Made by a program: the position numbers and the translations under genes | Assembly (NCBI RefSeq): GCF_900104305.1 | Contig: NZ_FNJC01000002.1 | Coordinates: forward strand, 744,001-808,000 | Origin: Filomicrobium insigne | Lineage (GTDB): Bacteria > Pseudomonadota > Alphaproteobacteria > Rhizobiales > Hyphomicrobiaceae | DNA: 64,000 nucleotides | Direction: 5' to 3' | Notes under the pieces: generated by a model | The model's input: only the letters and a program-made list of their open reading frames with translations | What the model was told of the DNA's origin: nothing | Databases searched by the model: none | Part shown: piece by piece, positions 16,161 through 24,673 of the stretch | How positions within the stretch are numbered: the first letter of the stretch is position 1 | How the letters are laid out: every line of letters starts with the position of its first letter

Positions 16161-17681
16161 TCAGAAGAAGCCAAGGGCCTTCGGACTGTAGCTGACCAGC
16201 ATGTTTTTGGTTTGCTGATAGTGATCCAGCATCATCTTATGGTTCTCGCGCCCGATGCCCGACTGCTTGTAGCCGCCGAACGCTGCGTGCGCCGGATACA
16301 GGTGATAGCAGTTGGTCCACACGCGACCAGCCTGGATCGCACGCCCAAACCGATACGCACGCGTTCCGTTCCGGGTCCATATGCCGGCGCCAAGACCATA
16401 GAGGGTGTCATTGGCGATCGAGAGCGCTTCTTCGTCATCCTTGAACTTCGTCACGGCGAGGACCGGTCCGAAAATCTCCTCTTGGAACACACGCATCTTG
16501 TTATGTCCTTCGAGGACCGTAGGCTTGACGTAGTACCCTGAGGCCAATTCGCCATCGAGCTCATTGCGTCCGCCACCGGTGAGGACCTTCGCGCCCTCAT
16601 CCTTACCGATCTGGATGTAGGCAAGGATCTTCTCCAGCTGATCGTTCGAAGCCTGCGCGCCAATCATGGTGCTAGCCTCGAGCGGGTGGCCAGTCTGGAT
16701 CTTTTCAACACGTGCAATTGCCCGCTCGATAAAGCGGTCATAGATGCTTTCATGAACAAGCGCGCGTGACGGACACGTGCAAACCTCGCCCTGATTGAGG
16801 GCGAACATCGTGAAGCCTTCAAGCGCTTTATCGAAAAAGTCATCATCGGCGTCAGCGACATCTGCGAAGAATATGTTCGGAGATTTGCCGCCGAGTTCCA
16901 ACGTGACCGGGATAATGTTTTCACTTGCATACTGCATGATGAGACGGCCCGTCGTCGTCTCACCTGTAAACGCCACCTTGGAAATGCGCTTGTTCTGCGC
17001 CAGCGGCTTACCGGCTTCCACACCAAAGCCGTTGACCACGTTCACGACGCCCGGCGGGATAAGATCGCCGATGATGTCCATGAGAACCATGATACCCATC
17101 GGAGTCTGTTCAGCTGGCTTAAGCACGACGCAGTTGCCGGCAGCCAATGCTGGCGCAAGCTTCCAGATGGCCATGAGGATCGGGAAGTTCCACGGAATGA
17201 TCTGACCGACAACTCCGAGCGGCTCATGGAAATGATACGCAACGGTGTCGTGATCGATTTCGGAAATCGAACCTTCCTGCATACGGATCGCCGCTGCGAA
17301 ATAACGGAAGTGATCAATACCAAGCGGAATGTCTGCCGCCATGGTTTCGCGGATCGGCTTACCGTTATCCAGCGTCTCAACCGTGGCGATCAGCTTGAGA
17401 TTGGCTTCGATACGATCGGCAATTTTCAGAAGAACAGCTGAGCGCTCTGCTGGCGAAGTCTTCCCCCATGCGTCTTTCGCCTTGTGGGCAGCATCGAGTG
17501 CCAATTCGATATCAGCAGCTGTTGACCGGGCAACCTCGCACAGAGGCTTGCCGCTAACAGGTGTCAGATTGGTGAAATATTGCCCCTCGACAGGAGCAAC
17601 CCATTGTCCGCCAATGAAGTTATCGTACCGCGGGCGAATGCGCACTTGTTGGCCGAGTTCAGCGAGAGTTTTCTCGATCAT
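16161..17681 (-). CDS. NAD+-dependent aldehyde dehydrogenase (AldB/ExaC type)
   Basis: This 506-residue class ALDH has the NAD-binding Rossmann part, the general-base motif [12 protein letters not shown] (Glu at about 264) and catalytic Cys in [11 protein letters not shown] (about 303). The C-terminal [17 protein letters not shown] is that of acetaldehyde/medium-chain aldehyde dehydrogenases that follow alcohol oxidation. It acts in the cytoplasm. ATG 17681 has an ideal AAGGAG; a longer frame upstream is not needed. It is the first gene of a probable two-gene unit with DUF779. Confidence 0.95.
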   Translation of the reverse strand: MIEKTLAELGQQVRIRPRYDNFIGGQWVAPVEGQYFTNLTPVSGKPLCEVARSTAADIELALDAAHKAKDAWGKTSPAERSAVLLKIADRIEANLKLIATVETLDNGKPIRETMAADIPLGIDHFRYFAAAIRMQEGSISEIDHDTVAYHFHEPLGVVGQIIPWNFPILMAIWKLAPALAAGNCVVLKPAEQTPMGIMVLMDIIGDLIPPGVVNVVNGFGVEAGKPLAQNKRISKVAFTGETTTGRLIMQYASENIIPVTLELGGKSPNIFFADVADADDDFFDKALEGFTMFALNQGEVCTCPSRALVHESIYDRFIERAIARVEKIQTGHPLEASTMIGAQASNDQLEKILAYIQIGKDEGAKVLTGGGRNELDGELASGYYVKPTVLEGHNKMRVFQEEIFGPVLAVTKFKDDEEALSIANDTLYGLGAGIWTRNGTRAYRFGRAIQAGRVWTNCYHLYPAHAAFGGYKQSGIGRENHKMMLDHYQQTKNMLVSYSPKALGFF

Positions 17682-17900
17682 TGGCTTATCTCCTTGGGAA
17701 TATAGGACCGCCCAGCTCACCTTCTCGGGGCGCCTAGTCCGATCCGATAAAGTACAATTTATGGGCTATATTGGGTTAGGCAAGAATGAAATTGCCCAAA
17801 AGTACGACACTTTTCGGAGAGCGCCTCTGAGGGTGTCGAGATGTTGGACAAGGCGTCCCATTTATAATTTCTGGATCCGCAGCTTTCGCTTTTCGTGATC

Positions 17901-18257
17901 TTACTCCGGACGCGAAACAACATAAGCCGCACCGGTCAACATCAGCGCCGCCACCAGCCCGGCGATCAACGGGCTCGGTCGAGCGCCAAACCAAAACACC
18001 GCATAACTCGCAGCCATACAGCTGCAGGCCACAATTTTCGTCCGCCGCGGAATGGCGCCCCGCTCACGCCAGCGCATCAGAGGCGGACCAAAACGAGGAT
18101 GCGTCATCAGCCGCATCTCAAGCCGCGGTGACGAACGGGCAAAGCACGCCACCGCCAAAATGAGGAAAGGCACCGTCGGCAGCACAGGCAAAAACGCCCC
18201 GACAAACCCAAGCCCGACGAAAAAATAGCCAAGCGCCAAAAAGCCGACCCGTTTCAT
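17901..18257 (-). CDS. YbaN/DUF454 inner-membrane protein
   Basis: The 118-residue protein has three hydrophobic helices and the DUF454 signature LGLGFVGAFLPVLPTVPFLILAVACFARSSPRLEMRL, followed by HPRFGPPLMRWRERGAIPRRTKI. Family members are small inner-membrane proteins of unknown role, sometimes found near heme-uptake genes; no such neighbour is present. Monocistronic. Confidence 0.9.
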   Translation of the reverse strand: MKRVGFLALGYFFVGLGFVGAFLPVLPTVPFLILAVACFARSSPRLEMRLMTHPRFGPPLMRWRERGAIPRRTKIVACSCMAASYAVFWFGARPSPLIAGLVAALMLTGAAYVVSRPE

Positions 18258-18635
18258 GTCAATCGCTTCCGCCGCATCTCATGGCCACAACTCCGCAAAG
18301 TATACGACAAACCGATCCTAAAAGGCTGCGGCACGTGGACAACCCTACGCAAAAGAACTGGTCCAACAGACGCAGAATTGCGGATCTCCACCAGCAACAC
18401 CTTTGCGCCGGTAGACATCAGCGCTCCCAGCTTTACATTGACGACCCGTCACGATGACTGCGACTTCGATGTGGTCGACGCTGCCGGCTATGTCATAGCC
18501 ACACCCGGCCTTAAGAACTTCCAATCGATTGCTGTCGGATCACAGATCGCGTTCTGAAGCACTGCGCCTTAGAACGGAAAACCCCATCGCGTTCCCTGGA
18601 CGGACGAGCACGACCGAACAAGAAGGAGGTTTCCC
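18258..18635. other. Gap of 378 bases holding at most one small frame
   Basis: Apart from the 59-residue frame at 18378-18557, this stretch holds the AAGAAGGAGG ribosome-binding region of mscS at its right end. No hairpin or repeat stands out. Confidence 0.4.
18378..18557 (+). CDS. Possible 59-residue protein or gene remnant
   Basis: A frame opening at TTG 18378 reads MRISTSNTFAPVDISAPSF and later DCDFDVVDAAGYVIATPG before TGA 18555-18557. The frame is also open further upstream, without ATG. Its composition is balanced and hydrophobic-polar patterned, unlike the Arg/Pro-rich shadows nearby. However, no ribosome-binding site is evident. It may be a decayed fragment of a longer gene. Confidence 0.25.
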   Translation: MRISTSNTFAPVDISAPSFTLTTRHDDCDFDVVDAAGYVIATPGLKNFQSIAVGSQIAF

Positions 18636-19499
18636 ATGCCGCCCCAAGATACACTCGCCGAAGCGACAACCTTTCTCGAAGCCCTGATTGCCTGGGCCGC
18701 CCAGGCTTTGCCAAATCTACTCGCCGCTCTCGCGTTGATGCTGTTCGGCCTCTGGTTCGCAGGATGGGCTGCACGCACCGTCGGGCGCATCGCCGACCGC
18801 GAGCGTCGCTTCGACCCAACGCTCAAAGGCGTGCTTACCTCGCTCGTGCGCTACACCATCGTCGTCATCTTCTTCATCGCCGTGCTCGGCCAACTCGGCA
18901 TCCAGACAACGAGCATCCTCGCCGCCCTCGGTGCTGCGGGCCTGGCCATCGGCCTCGCCCTCCAAGGCACGTTATCGAATATCGCCGCAGGCATGATGCT
19001 GCTTTGGCTGCGCCCCTTCCGCACCGGCGACTACATTGACGCCGGCGATGTCGCCGGCACCGTCAAGGAAGTCGGCCTGTTCGCGTCCGAACTTCATTCC
19101 TGGGATGGCGTCTATCAGTTCGTCCCCAATTCTCAGCTATGGAATAAGCAGCTCATCAACTACAGCCGCCTGCCGACACGCATGGTCCAGGTGAAGTATG
19201 GCATCGCCTATGACGACGACATTGAAACCGGAAAGGCGACGTTATTGGCGCTGGCGGAAGCTGATGCCCGCATCCACGCTGACCCCGCTCCGATCGTCTT
19301 CGTCTCCACGCTCGGCGACAGCGCTGTTGAACTCTCACTGCGGGCGTGGGTCCAAAATACGGACTACTGGCCCACCGTTCGCGCGCTGAACGAGGAAGGC
19401 AAGCGCGCCCTCGAAAATGCAGGCCTCAGCATCCCATTCCCGCAACGGGATATCCACATTTACAACAGTGCACCGCCAGAGAACCCACCTTCCGCTTAA
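18636..19499 (+). CDS. Small-conductance mechanosensitive channel (MscS family)
   Basis: The 287-residue inner-membrane protein has three N-terminal helices. TM3 is the pore helix LAALGAAGLAIGLALQGTLSN (about 88-108), followed by the beta domain (RPFRTGDYIDAGDVAGTVKEVGLF, about 126-149) and the signature VPNSQLWNKQLINYSR. A C-terminal alpha/beta cage domain follows. It opens on hypo-osmotic shock to release solutes. A near-consensus AAGGAGG precedes the ATG. A nested hairpin lies 36 bases after the stop. Confidence 0.93.
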   Translation: MPPQDTLAEATTFLEALIAWAAQALPNLLAALALMLFGLWFAGWAARTVGRIADRERRFDPTLKGVLTSLVRYTIVVIFFIAVLGQLGIQTTSILAALGAAGLAIGLALQGTLSNIAAGMMLLWLRPFRTGDYIDAGDVAGTVKEVGLFASELHSWDGVYQFVPNSQLWNKQLINYSRLPTRMVQVKYGIAYDDDIETGKATLLALAEADARIHADPAPIVFVSTLGDSAVELSLRAWVQNTDYWPTVRALNEEGKRALENAGLSIPFPQRDIHIYNSAPPENPPSA

Positions 19500-19535
19500 A
19501 TTGCCGTCCATACAAACAATCTGACAGCGGAAACT

Positions 19536-19585
19536 GCGTCCTGCCGCCAGATTGTCCGCTATTCGGACATGCGGCAGGATGACGC
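19536..19585 (+). terminator. Nested hairpin after mscS
   Basis: Three stems fold in order: GCGTC/GACGC, CTGCCGC/GCGGCAG and the inner TGTCCG/CGGACA around CTATT, with a three-base bulge on one side. There is no T run afterwards, so it is either a terminator of atypical form or a small structured RNA element. Confidence 0.5.
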
Positions 19586-19640
19586 AACCCTAGCTATTTG
19601 ATACAGTTATCTCAGAAGCCGGCTCGTGGAGATAACTTCC

Positions 19641-20204
19641 ATGCCTCATGTCAGTTTTGCGATCGATACAATTCTTAAAGATCTGAATGATCTAGAAAAT
19701 GAAATTAATCGCGAGCTTTCGAAAGAAAGCGAAACAGGCCTTCCACAAATCATGGCGGAAAATGGCTACGCCAAGCAGCTCGGCGATATCCGCGAGCGAA
19801 TAAGCCTCCTCCTGGAAAAGGTGAAATCCCGATTATCCAATTTGCTCCGGCTGAGGGACGTCCGCGGCTCAGGATCGCTCTCTGAAATGGGATTAGACAA
19901 AGAAATTCCCGAAGCCCTCAGTGAGTTATCCCAGCTCTACGCCGTAAGCGAACGGCTGCAATCGCTCATCGCCACCATCAGTCTCAACCTCGACAGCACA
20001 ACAAAATCTCTGACGCAGACCGTTACGGCGCACGCACTCAACTGGATTCAACTCATCACAAGCTGGATCAAACGCATCTCGACGCAGCTCTGGAATTTGC
20101 TGTGCAGCCTACTCACACCGCAGGCATGGAAGCTCGGCGGCAGCCTCAGCTCCGGCCCCTTCGGCCTCGCCAACGCCAGCATCGAAATCACCTTTGGCCC
20201 GTGA
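19641..20204 (+). CDS. Hypothetical helical / coiled-coil protein
   Basis: The 187-residue protein begins MPHVSFAIDTILKDLNDLEN and is mostly alpha-helical with heptad-like Leu/Ile spacing through about residue 110. A more hydrophobic region follows (NWIQLITSWIKRISTQLWNL, about 134-153). The Gly/Ser-rich end (LGGSLSSGPFGLANASIEIT) looks like beta structure. There is no signal peptide. GGAGAT precedes the ATG. I do not recognise the family. It marks the left edge of a stretch of orphan genes. Confidence 0.65.
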   Translation: MPHVSFAIDTILKDLNDLENEINRELSKESETGLPQIMAENGYAKQLGDIRERISLLLEKVKSRLSNLLRLRDVRGSGSLSEMGLDKEIPEALSELSQLYAVSERLQSLIATISLNLDSTTKSLTQTVTAHALNWIQLITSWIKRISTQLWNLLCSLLTPQAWKLGGSLSSGPFGLANASIEITFGP

Positions 20205-20373
20205 GCCAATGTCTCAGAACGAGCCCGGCCTGCTTCCCCACCACTCAAGCATCTTAGCCGACACCACCGTCCACGTCGTCCGCATTCCCCCACGGCACTC
20301 CGCAACATCCTCCTGACGCATCCCAAATGTTGCTATGCTCCCCGACGCCGAACGCTGGGGAGCCCACACACAC

Positions 20374-21031
20374 ATGACCCGCAGACACAATCGCACGCGG
20401 ACGCTCGAGTCGCCTTTCCACGCGGCCGCGACTGCACTCACCGCGATCCTTTTCTGCGCCGCGCCATCGCGCAGTGGCCGACGAATTGGCCAAGCTCCAG
20501 GACCATCTCGACCGCTACGTCGCGGGCGCCCGCCCCGCCCTCTATGACGGCGTCAAATGCTTCGACGACGATCAGCGACTATGGATGAAAAATGTCCGCG
20601 ATGCCTGCCGCGGTGAGACCCAATGTCTGACCATCGCACTACGCGCCCGCCTGACGGCACTCCACCCCCTCCAGCCCGGAGCGGCAGCACTCGGCGACCT
20701 GGAAATGCCCGGCGTGCCGACGTTGGAAACCGTCATCCCGCCCGTTCCCGGCGTCGACAGCGGCACCACCGGCGACACGCCGATGGAGATCGTCGGTCAG
20801 CTCGTGCGGGAGAATGAGGATATCGACAACCTGGGCCTCGCCGTGCGCGACGCTCAAAGCGCGCCGCACGCCTTCGTTTACGATATGGACATCGGCTCAA
20901 GCCCCACGCACGACCCCGTCCGCGCGCACATCCGAAACGGCACCGACGCCACCTTCAGCGTCGTCGGCATCAAAGCCCCCGGCGGCACCTTCGCCCACGA
21001 CCGCTGCCGGTTTGTGTATCGCGTGAGATAA
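20374..21031 (+). pseudogene. Secreted LprI-like protein, apparently frameshifted after the signal peptide
   Basis: ATG 20374 opens a frame with a good signal peptide (MTRRHNRTRTLESPFHAAAT, then ALTAILFCAAPS). That frame soon loses protein character. The next frame, from GTG 20474, supplies the missing AVA-D cleavage site and the mature protein ADELAKLQDHLDRYVAGARP. It continues with QRLWMKNVRDAC and CLTIALRARLTAL, which resemble the Cys-containing LprI/DUF1311-type domain. The switch must fall near 20465-20474; one extra base, or loss of a GC in the GCGC run there, explains it. If GTG 20474 is the true start the product would be cytoplasmic without its signal. Cys and domain pattern suggest a periplasmic inhibitor-like protein, tentative. 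Confidence 0.55.
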
Positions 21032-21058
21032 AGCACGAGCCGCTACACCAAGCTCGAC

Positions 21059-21091
21059 CGTCATCCCGGGATTCATTGCTGGGGATAACGT
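21059..21091. repeat. Palindromic repeat, copy 1
   Basis: CGTCATCCCGGGATTCATTG followed by CTGGGGATAACGT is an imperfect palindrome of a family with copies at 21377 and 36065. It sits between the LprI-like gene and the 57-residue gene, outside coding sequence. Confidence 0.6.
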
Positions 21092-21173
21092 CCCACGTCT
21101 CATGAAGCGGGAAATGGCTCATGTATTCTTCTACGGTTTCATATCAACTAGTAATTTTATGAGGAACATCGCA

Positions 21174-21347
21174 ATGGCAACCAATCCTCCAAAAGGCCCA
21201 GGCCGCAAAGGCGCGGTAAAAGATCGTGATCAGGTATATAACCCGAAGAACGACACTTGGACTAAGCGAGGTCCAGACAAAAAATTTATGGATCAAAAAG
21301 CGGACGACAAACCTTTCAAAGGCGTCCGCAAAGTGAAACCGAGTTAA
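21174..21347 (+). CDS. 57-residue basic conserved hypothetical protein
   Basis: MATNPPKGPGRKGAVKDRDQ starts the protein, followed by VYNPKNDTWTKRGPDKKFMD and a basic end FKGVRKVKPS. It is strongly hydrophilic and Lys-rich. A GAGG lies ten bases before ATG 21174. Small proteins with the same KGPGR-GAV and YNP--W-KR pattern recur in many bacterial genomes and carry no known function; I infer this from memory of similar sequences. It is bracketed by two copies of the same palindromic repeat. Confidence 0.7.
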   Translation: MATNPPKGPGRKGAVKDRDQVYNPKNDTWTKRGPDKKFMDQKADDKPFKGVRKVKPS

Positions 21348-21376
21348 AATATTTAGCTCCCCATTTATCGCACAAA

Positions 21377-21409
21377 GTCATCCCGGCACTCGTTACCGGG
21401 ATCTAACGT
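21377..21409. repeat. Palindromic repeat, copy 2
   Basis: GTCATCCCGGCACTCGTTAC followed by CGGGATCTAACGT has arms matching the copies at 21059 and 36065. It lies 30 bases after the 57-residue gene, so with copy 1 it brackets that gene. Confidence 0.6.
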
Positions 21410-21555
21410 TCGGCTAAGGGCTTACGAGCTTTCGCTCACCATGCGTGGTTCAGACGTTCCGCACACGGCCATATCTGCTATGCTGCGCATTAAGGCGAAG
21501 CCCTGCCGGATGGCAACATCGACATTACTTGCGCTTTGCCGTCGGATAACTGGAT

Positions 21556-22212
21556 ATGAGTCGCACAGTTTACTTCACGGTTTCCCCGCGCCTAACGGCT
21601 TTACTCGGCGAGAATTACCGTCAAACCGAGGCTGCACTTAAGGAACTTGTCGACAATGCGTGGGACGCCGACGCGGGACACGTGTGGGTAACCTTGCCCC
21701 AACCGATGACAAGCGATCCGATCATAATTCGCGACGACGGGCATGGCATGGGACCAGGCGAGGTCGAAACAGAATATCTGGACATCGCGCGGGATCGGCG
21801 GTCCATCAAGGGAAAATACACACCAAATGGAGACCGGCGAGTTAAGGGGCGAAAAGGAATCGGCAAGTTCGCGGGCTTAGCAGCTGCCCGAACAATGGAA
21901 CTAGTAACGGTTCGTGATGGAATTTGTTCGCAGGTTAGCATTGATAAAGACGCTATCCTCAATGCTCCAGAAAACTTGGAGCACATACCATTACCGATGG
22001 AAGAGAGACCCGCACCAGCCGCGGAATCCGGCACCACCATTACATTAAGAGATCTAGATCAAGCGTTAAACTTCCCAAGCGCGGAACGGCTGCGAGCACT
22101 ACTGCTATACGAATATGGGCGAGAACCCTCTATCACAATTCTCGTCAATGGTCGGGCTTTGGACGTAGAGGATTTTGCCGGGGGAGACCACTACCAAGCA
22201 GGACAAGCTTAA
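21556..22212 (+). CDS. GHKL-ATPase part of a split ATPase-nuclease protein
   Basis: Residues 1-205 form a GHKL (HSP90/MutL/MORC-like) ATPase. Visible are the N box ELVDNAWDADA (30-40), the G1 box DDGHGM (60-65) and the G2 box KGRKGIGKFAGLAAA (98-112) with the linker ARDRRSIKGKYTP. This sensor/transducer fold dimerises with ATP; prokaryotic MORC-like versions are linked to restriction and other defence genes (family knowledge). The frame ends at 22212 with an unrelated tail HYQAGQA. The adjoining frame continues the protein sensibly from a G5 run at 22180-22184, so one surplus G probably truncates it. Confidence 0.8.
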   Translation: MSRTVYFTVSPRLTALLGENYRQTEAALKELVDNAWDADAGHVWVTLPQPMTSDPIIIRDDGHGMGPGEVETEYLDIARDRRSIKGKYTPNGDRRVKGRKGIGKFAGLAAARTMELVTVRDGICSQVSIDKDAILNAPENLEHIPLPMEERPAPAAESGTTITLRDLDQALNFPSAERLRALLLYEYGREPSITILVNGRALDVEDFAGGDHYQAGQA

Positions 22213-23317
22213 ACATGCCGGCGAAGTGAACCTTCGTTTCACGATTGCGAAAGGCAAGATCCCAAAACACGGCGGGTTGGTTCTGCGCGTAGGCGGAAAG
22301 GTTGTCGGGGAACCTCGGTGGTTCGGATTGAATGAATCCCAGGATATTCCGGAGAAACTGAGAAAACGACTGTACGGAGAAGTTGAAGTCGAGGGAATGG
22401 AAAACGTTGTCACGAACGATTGGGACGCAATAGTTGAAAACAGTAAGGCGTACGAGGAGCTAAAGGCACTTGTGCTAGTCCACGTAACTGCTGCACTCCA
22501 GTCAACCTATGGTCGTGAAATGCGACAGCACAAGATGCGACTGGAACGGCAGTTTGCCAAGCGCCTGGAAAAATTGCCAGAACATCGACGACATTTTGCT
22601 GAAGCAGCTTTGGGGAAAGTACTAGCGAAATTCTATGGTGAGCATCCAGATCGGATCGACACGGTCGCATCCGTCGTATTGGATGCTATGGAACGCGACG
22701 AATATTGGTTTGTGTTGCAGCAGGTGGACGTAGCGCGCCACGGCGATGTCGTGAACTTCGCAGAGGCACTTAGGCAATTCGGTTTGGTAGACATGACTCT
22801 AATGAGTGAGCGTGCTCATGGACGCTTGCAATATTTGAGCTATCTGGACGAACTTGCAGCAAATCCCAGAACCACAGAAGCGCAGATGCACGTGGCCATG
22901 GAGCGAAGCTTATGGGTACTCGGGGCACCCTTTCACTTAATGGCTTCAAACCAGACATTAAGCCGTATCGTCAAAGAGTTCACCGACAAGAAATTTAAGG
23001 GTAGACAATCGGCAAAACGCCCTGACCTCCTGCTAAACACAGATCCAGGTGATCATTACTTGCTCATCGAGTTTAAGCGACCAAGCCACTCGATATCGAG
23101 GGAAGACGAAGCTCAGGCACAGACCTACGCTGATGAACTCAGTGAGCATTTACCTAGCAAACATATCAAAATAATGATGATCGGCGGAAAACGGGTTGGG
23201 TCAGCCAAGCGTCAGAATGATGCTCCAAATCTCGCAGTCTGGTCTTACGCTGACCTCATTAGCCGCGCACGCTACGAAGTTTCGTGGCTCGTAGAAAATT
23301 CAAAGCATGCACTCTGA
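22175..23317 (+). CDS. PD-(D/E)XK nuclease part (Shedu-like) of the split protein
   Basis: The frame opens at TTG 22175 and is 380 residues long. The first part continues the GHKL protein's transducer region (LRFTIAKGKIPKHGGLVLRV). A helical middle part follows (MRQHKMRLERQFAKRLEKLP). The C-terminal domain shows MERSLWVLGAPFHLM, then KRPDLLL and YLLIEFKRPSHSISREDEAQ: an Asp plus E-x-K arrangement of a PD-(D/E)XK nuclease, closest in style to Shedu (DUF4263-like) endonucleases. The TTG has GAGG too close for good initiation, and a TAG lies just upstream in this frame. I therefore read it as the 3' half of one gene, unless it is made by frameshifting or as a separate subunit. Combined length would be about 585 residues. 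Confidence 0.75.
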   Translation: MPGETTTKQDKLKHAGEVNLRFTIAKGKIPKHGGLVLRVGGKVVGEPRWFGLNESQDIPEKLRKRLYGEVEVEGMENVVTNDWDAIVENSKAYEELKALVLVHVTAALQSTYGREMRQHKMRLERQFAKRLEKLPEHRRHFAEAALGKVLAKFYGEHPDRIDTVASVVLDAMERDEYWFVLQQVDVARHGDVVNFAEALRQFGLVDMTLMSERAHGRLQYLSYLDELAANPRTTEAQMHVAMERSLWVLGAPFHLMASNQTLSRIVKEFTDKKFKGRQSAKRPDLLLNTDPGDHYLLIEFKRPSHSISREDEAQAQTYADELSEHLPSKHIKIMMIGGKRVGSAKRQNDAPNLAVWSYADLISRARYEVSWLVENSKHAL

Positions 23318-23428
23318 TAAATCGCTCGTAGCGGGGACATGTGCACTCCCCGGAAACGGCGGACTAACCAGACTCCCCCCACAAAAAATCAGCCGCAGGG
23401 CAAATTCCCCCACGGCCGAGGTAGTACC

Positions 23429-23551
23429 TCAATCACCCTGAAAAACCGGGTCGTCGCAGTGGTTTTGCAGGGTCAGCGTGTTCGCTTGCGCGGCCGAAAC
23501 GCCGGTGGCAAGTGCGAGAACAACGAAAAGCGAAGCGAGAATACGGCTCAT
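23429..23551 (-). CDS. 40-residue secreted peptide, perhaps a truncated remnant
   Basis: ATG 23551 follows AAGGAAG at a normal distance and opens a perfect signal peptide (MSRILASLFVVLALATGVSA, cleavage near AQA-N). The mature part is only 16 residues, beginning NTLTLQNHCDDPV. That start recalls the first strand of thaumatin-like secreted proteins, but the frame closes at once, so this may be a decayed gene. Confidence 0.45.
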   Translation of the reverse strand: MSRILASLFVVLALATGVSAAQANTLTLQNHCDDPVFQGD

Positions 23552-24031
23552 GATCATCTTCCTTTGTTGAGAACTCATCGCGTGTGGGAATGACTGCCCA
23601 CACGTCATTGATTTCGCTCTCAAGCCGAGAAGCGTTACACACCTCGCAGACCTGTGATCATGTTGTTATGTAAGCCGAAGAGACCGCAGCACCTTGAGCT
23701 CTCGATGGCCCATAAGACCGGATCGGGCCAACAGCCGCCCGGTCCCCACCCAAAAACTTATCCCCGCCCTGGCTCCGCAGCCCTAAGCTCCTCTCAACCG
23801 CGCCCCACACGCTCAAGACAATCGCGCCGGCCGGTTTCGAAACGCGGATGCTTCGGGGCTCCCCTCTTGGCCCTGTTCAGTGCGCCACACACTAAAGCGT
23901 CCGCGCCTCGAAGCCGGCGGTCTCACGTCGGGTGAACCTCGCCAATCCTATAACGCGCAGACAAAAGAAAAGCCTCGGGGCCAAAGGCCCACGAGGCATA
24001 GCGTCATGGCATCGATGGAATGCCCGGAGGA
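23552..24031. other. Gap of 480 bases with only a terminator
   Basis: Short frames on both strands lack start signals and protein character. The only clear element is the minus-strand hairpin near 23962-23998. Confidence 0.4.
23962..23998 (-). terminator. Terminator of the DUF2541 gene
   Basis: Read on the minus strand, GCCTCGTGGGCC pairs with GGCCCCGAGGC around TTT and is followed by TTTTCTTTTGT. It lies 34 bases beyond the DUF2541 stop codon. Confidence 0.85.
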
Positions 24032-24418
24032 TTACCGCGCGAAAACCGTAACGACCGCTTGCGGGCCTTTGGTCCGGATCGTTTTGTAACGCATCACAAC
24101 GCGGCGAACGCGGCGCTTATTCCCCTTCAGGTCGATGGCACGCGTGCACGCGCCTGGACCGATCCGCTTACGGACCTTCACATCCTGCTTGCCGCCGTTG
24201 CCGAACACGACGTCAACATCGCGGAAGTGCACCGCACGGCGCGCGACACACAGCCGGATCTGCGAGAAGCGGCCCTCGCCAACCCCGCTCACCGAATCCG
24301 TTTCCATCTTGTCGGAAACCATTCGCGTCCCCAGGCGCTCCCACGCCTGAGCTTGCACCGCACTCATGCCGACGAGCAGGAGCGAAGCTCCAGCAACCGT
24401 TGCAAAGGTCCTGAACAT
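24032..24418 (-). CDS. DUF2541-type exported protein
   Basis: This 128-residue protein has a signal peptide (MFRTFATVAGASLLLVGMSA, cleavage near VQAQA). The mature domain matches DUF2541 throughout: WERLGTRMVSDKMETDSV, GRFSQIRLCVARRAVHF, DVDVVFGNGGKQDVKVRKRI, then TRAIDLKGNKRRVRRVVMRY and a closing TVFAR. The domain is a compact beta sandwich of unknown function, found exported in Hyphomicrobiales. ATG 24418 has GGAG six bases upstream; another ATG 12 bases earlier is possible. The gene ends at a clear terminator and stands alone. Confidence 0.85.
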   Translation of the reverse strand: MFRTFATVAGASLLLVGMSAVQAQAWERLGTRMVSDKMETDSVSGVGEGRFSQIRLCVARRAVHFRDVDVVFGNGGKQDVKVRKRIGPGACTRAIDLKGNKRRVRRVVMRYKTIRTKGPQAVVTVFAR

Positions 24419-24570
24419 CAATGTCTCCATGTTTGATACGACTTCCCTCGGCCAACCGGATAACGGTTTGGCCCGAAGAGTTCCGCCGTCCGCCATTCCG
24501 GATAAGTCCGTGGCAAATCGATGGCGAAACGAGGCGCTTGAACAAAAGATGAGAACATCCCGTGCAGACA

Positions 24571-24607
24571 CGAAAAAACCTCGCGGACCAGTTGCGTCCG
24601 CGAGGTT
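24571..24607 (-). terminator. Terminator of the 60-residue protein gene
   Basis: AACCTCGCGGA and TCCGCGAGGTT pair perfectly around nine bases. On the minus strand the stem is followed by TTTTTTCG. It lies 67 bases after the stop of the small-protein gene at 24674. Confidence 0.88.
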
Positions 24608-24673
24608 CATAAGCCGGTGAATCGGCTTAGCTTCAGGCGCACGCGTCAGGCGGCGTGCGGCCGCGTAAGGGGG

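Noticed and set aside
17682-17900. Sigma-54 promoter upstream of the aldehyde dehydrogenase
   Set aside because: I looked for GG-N10-GC on the minus strand; the nearest GG and GC pair has the wrong spacing.
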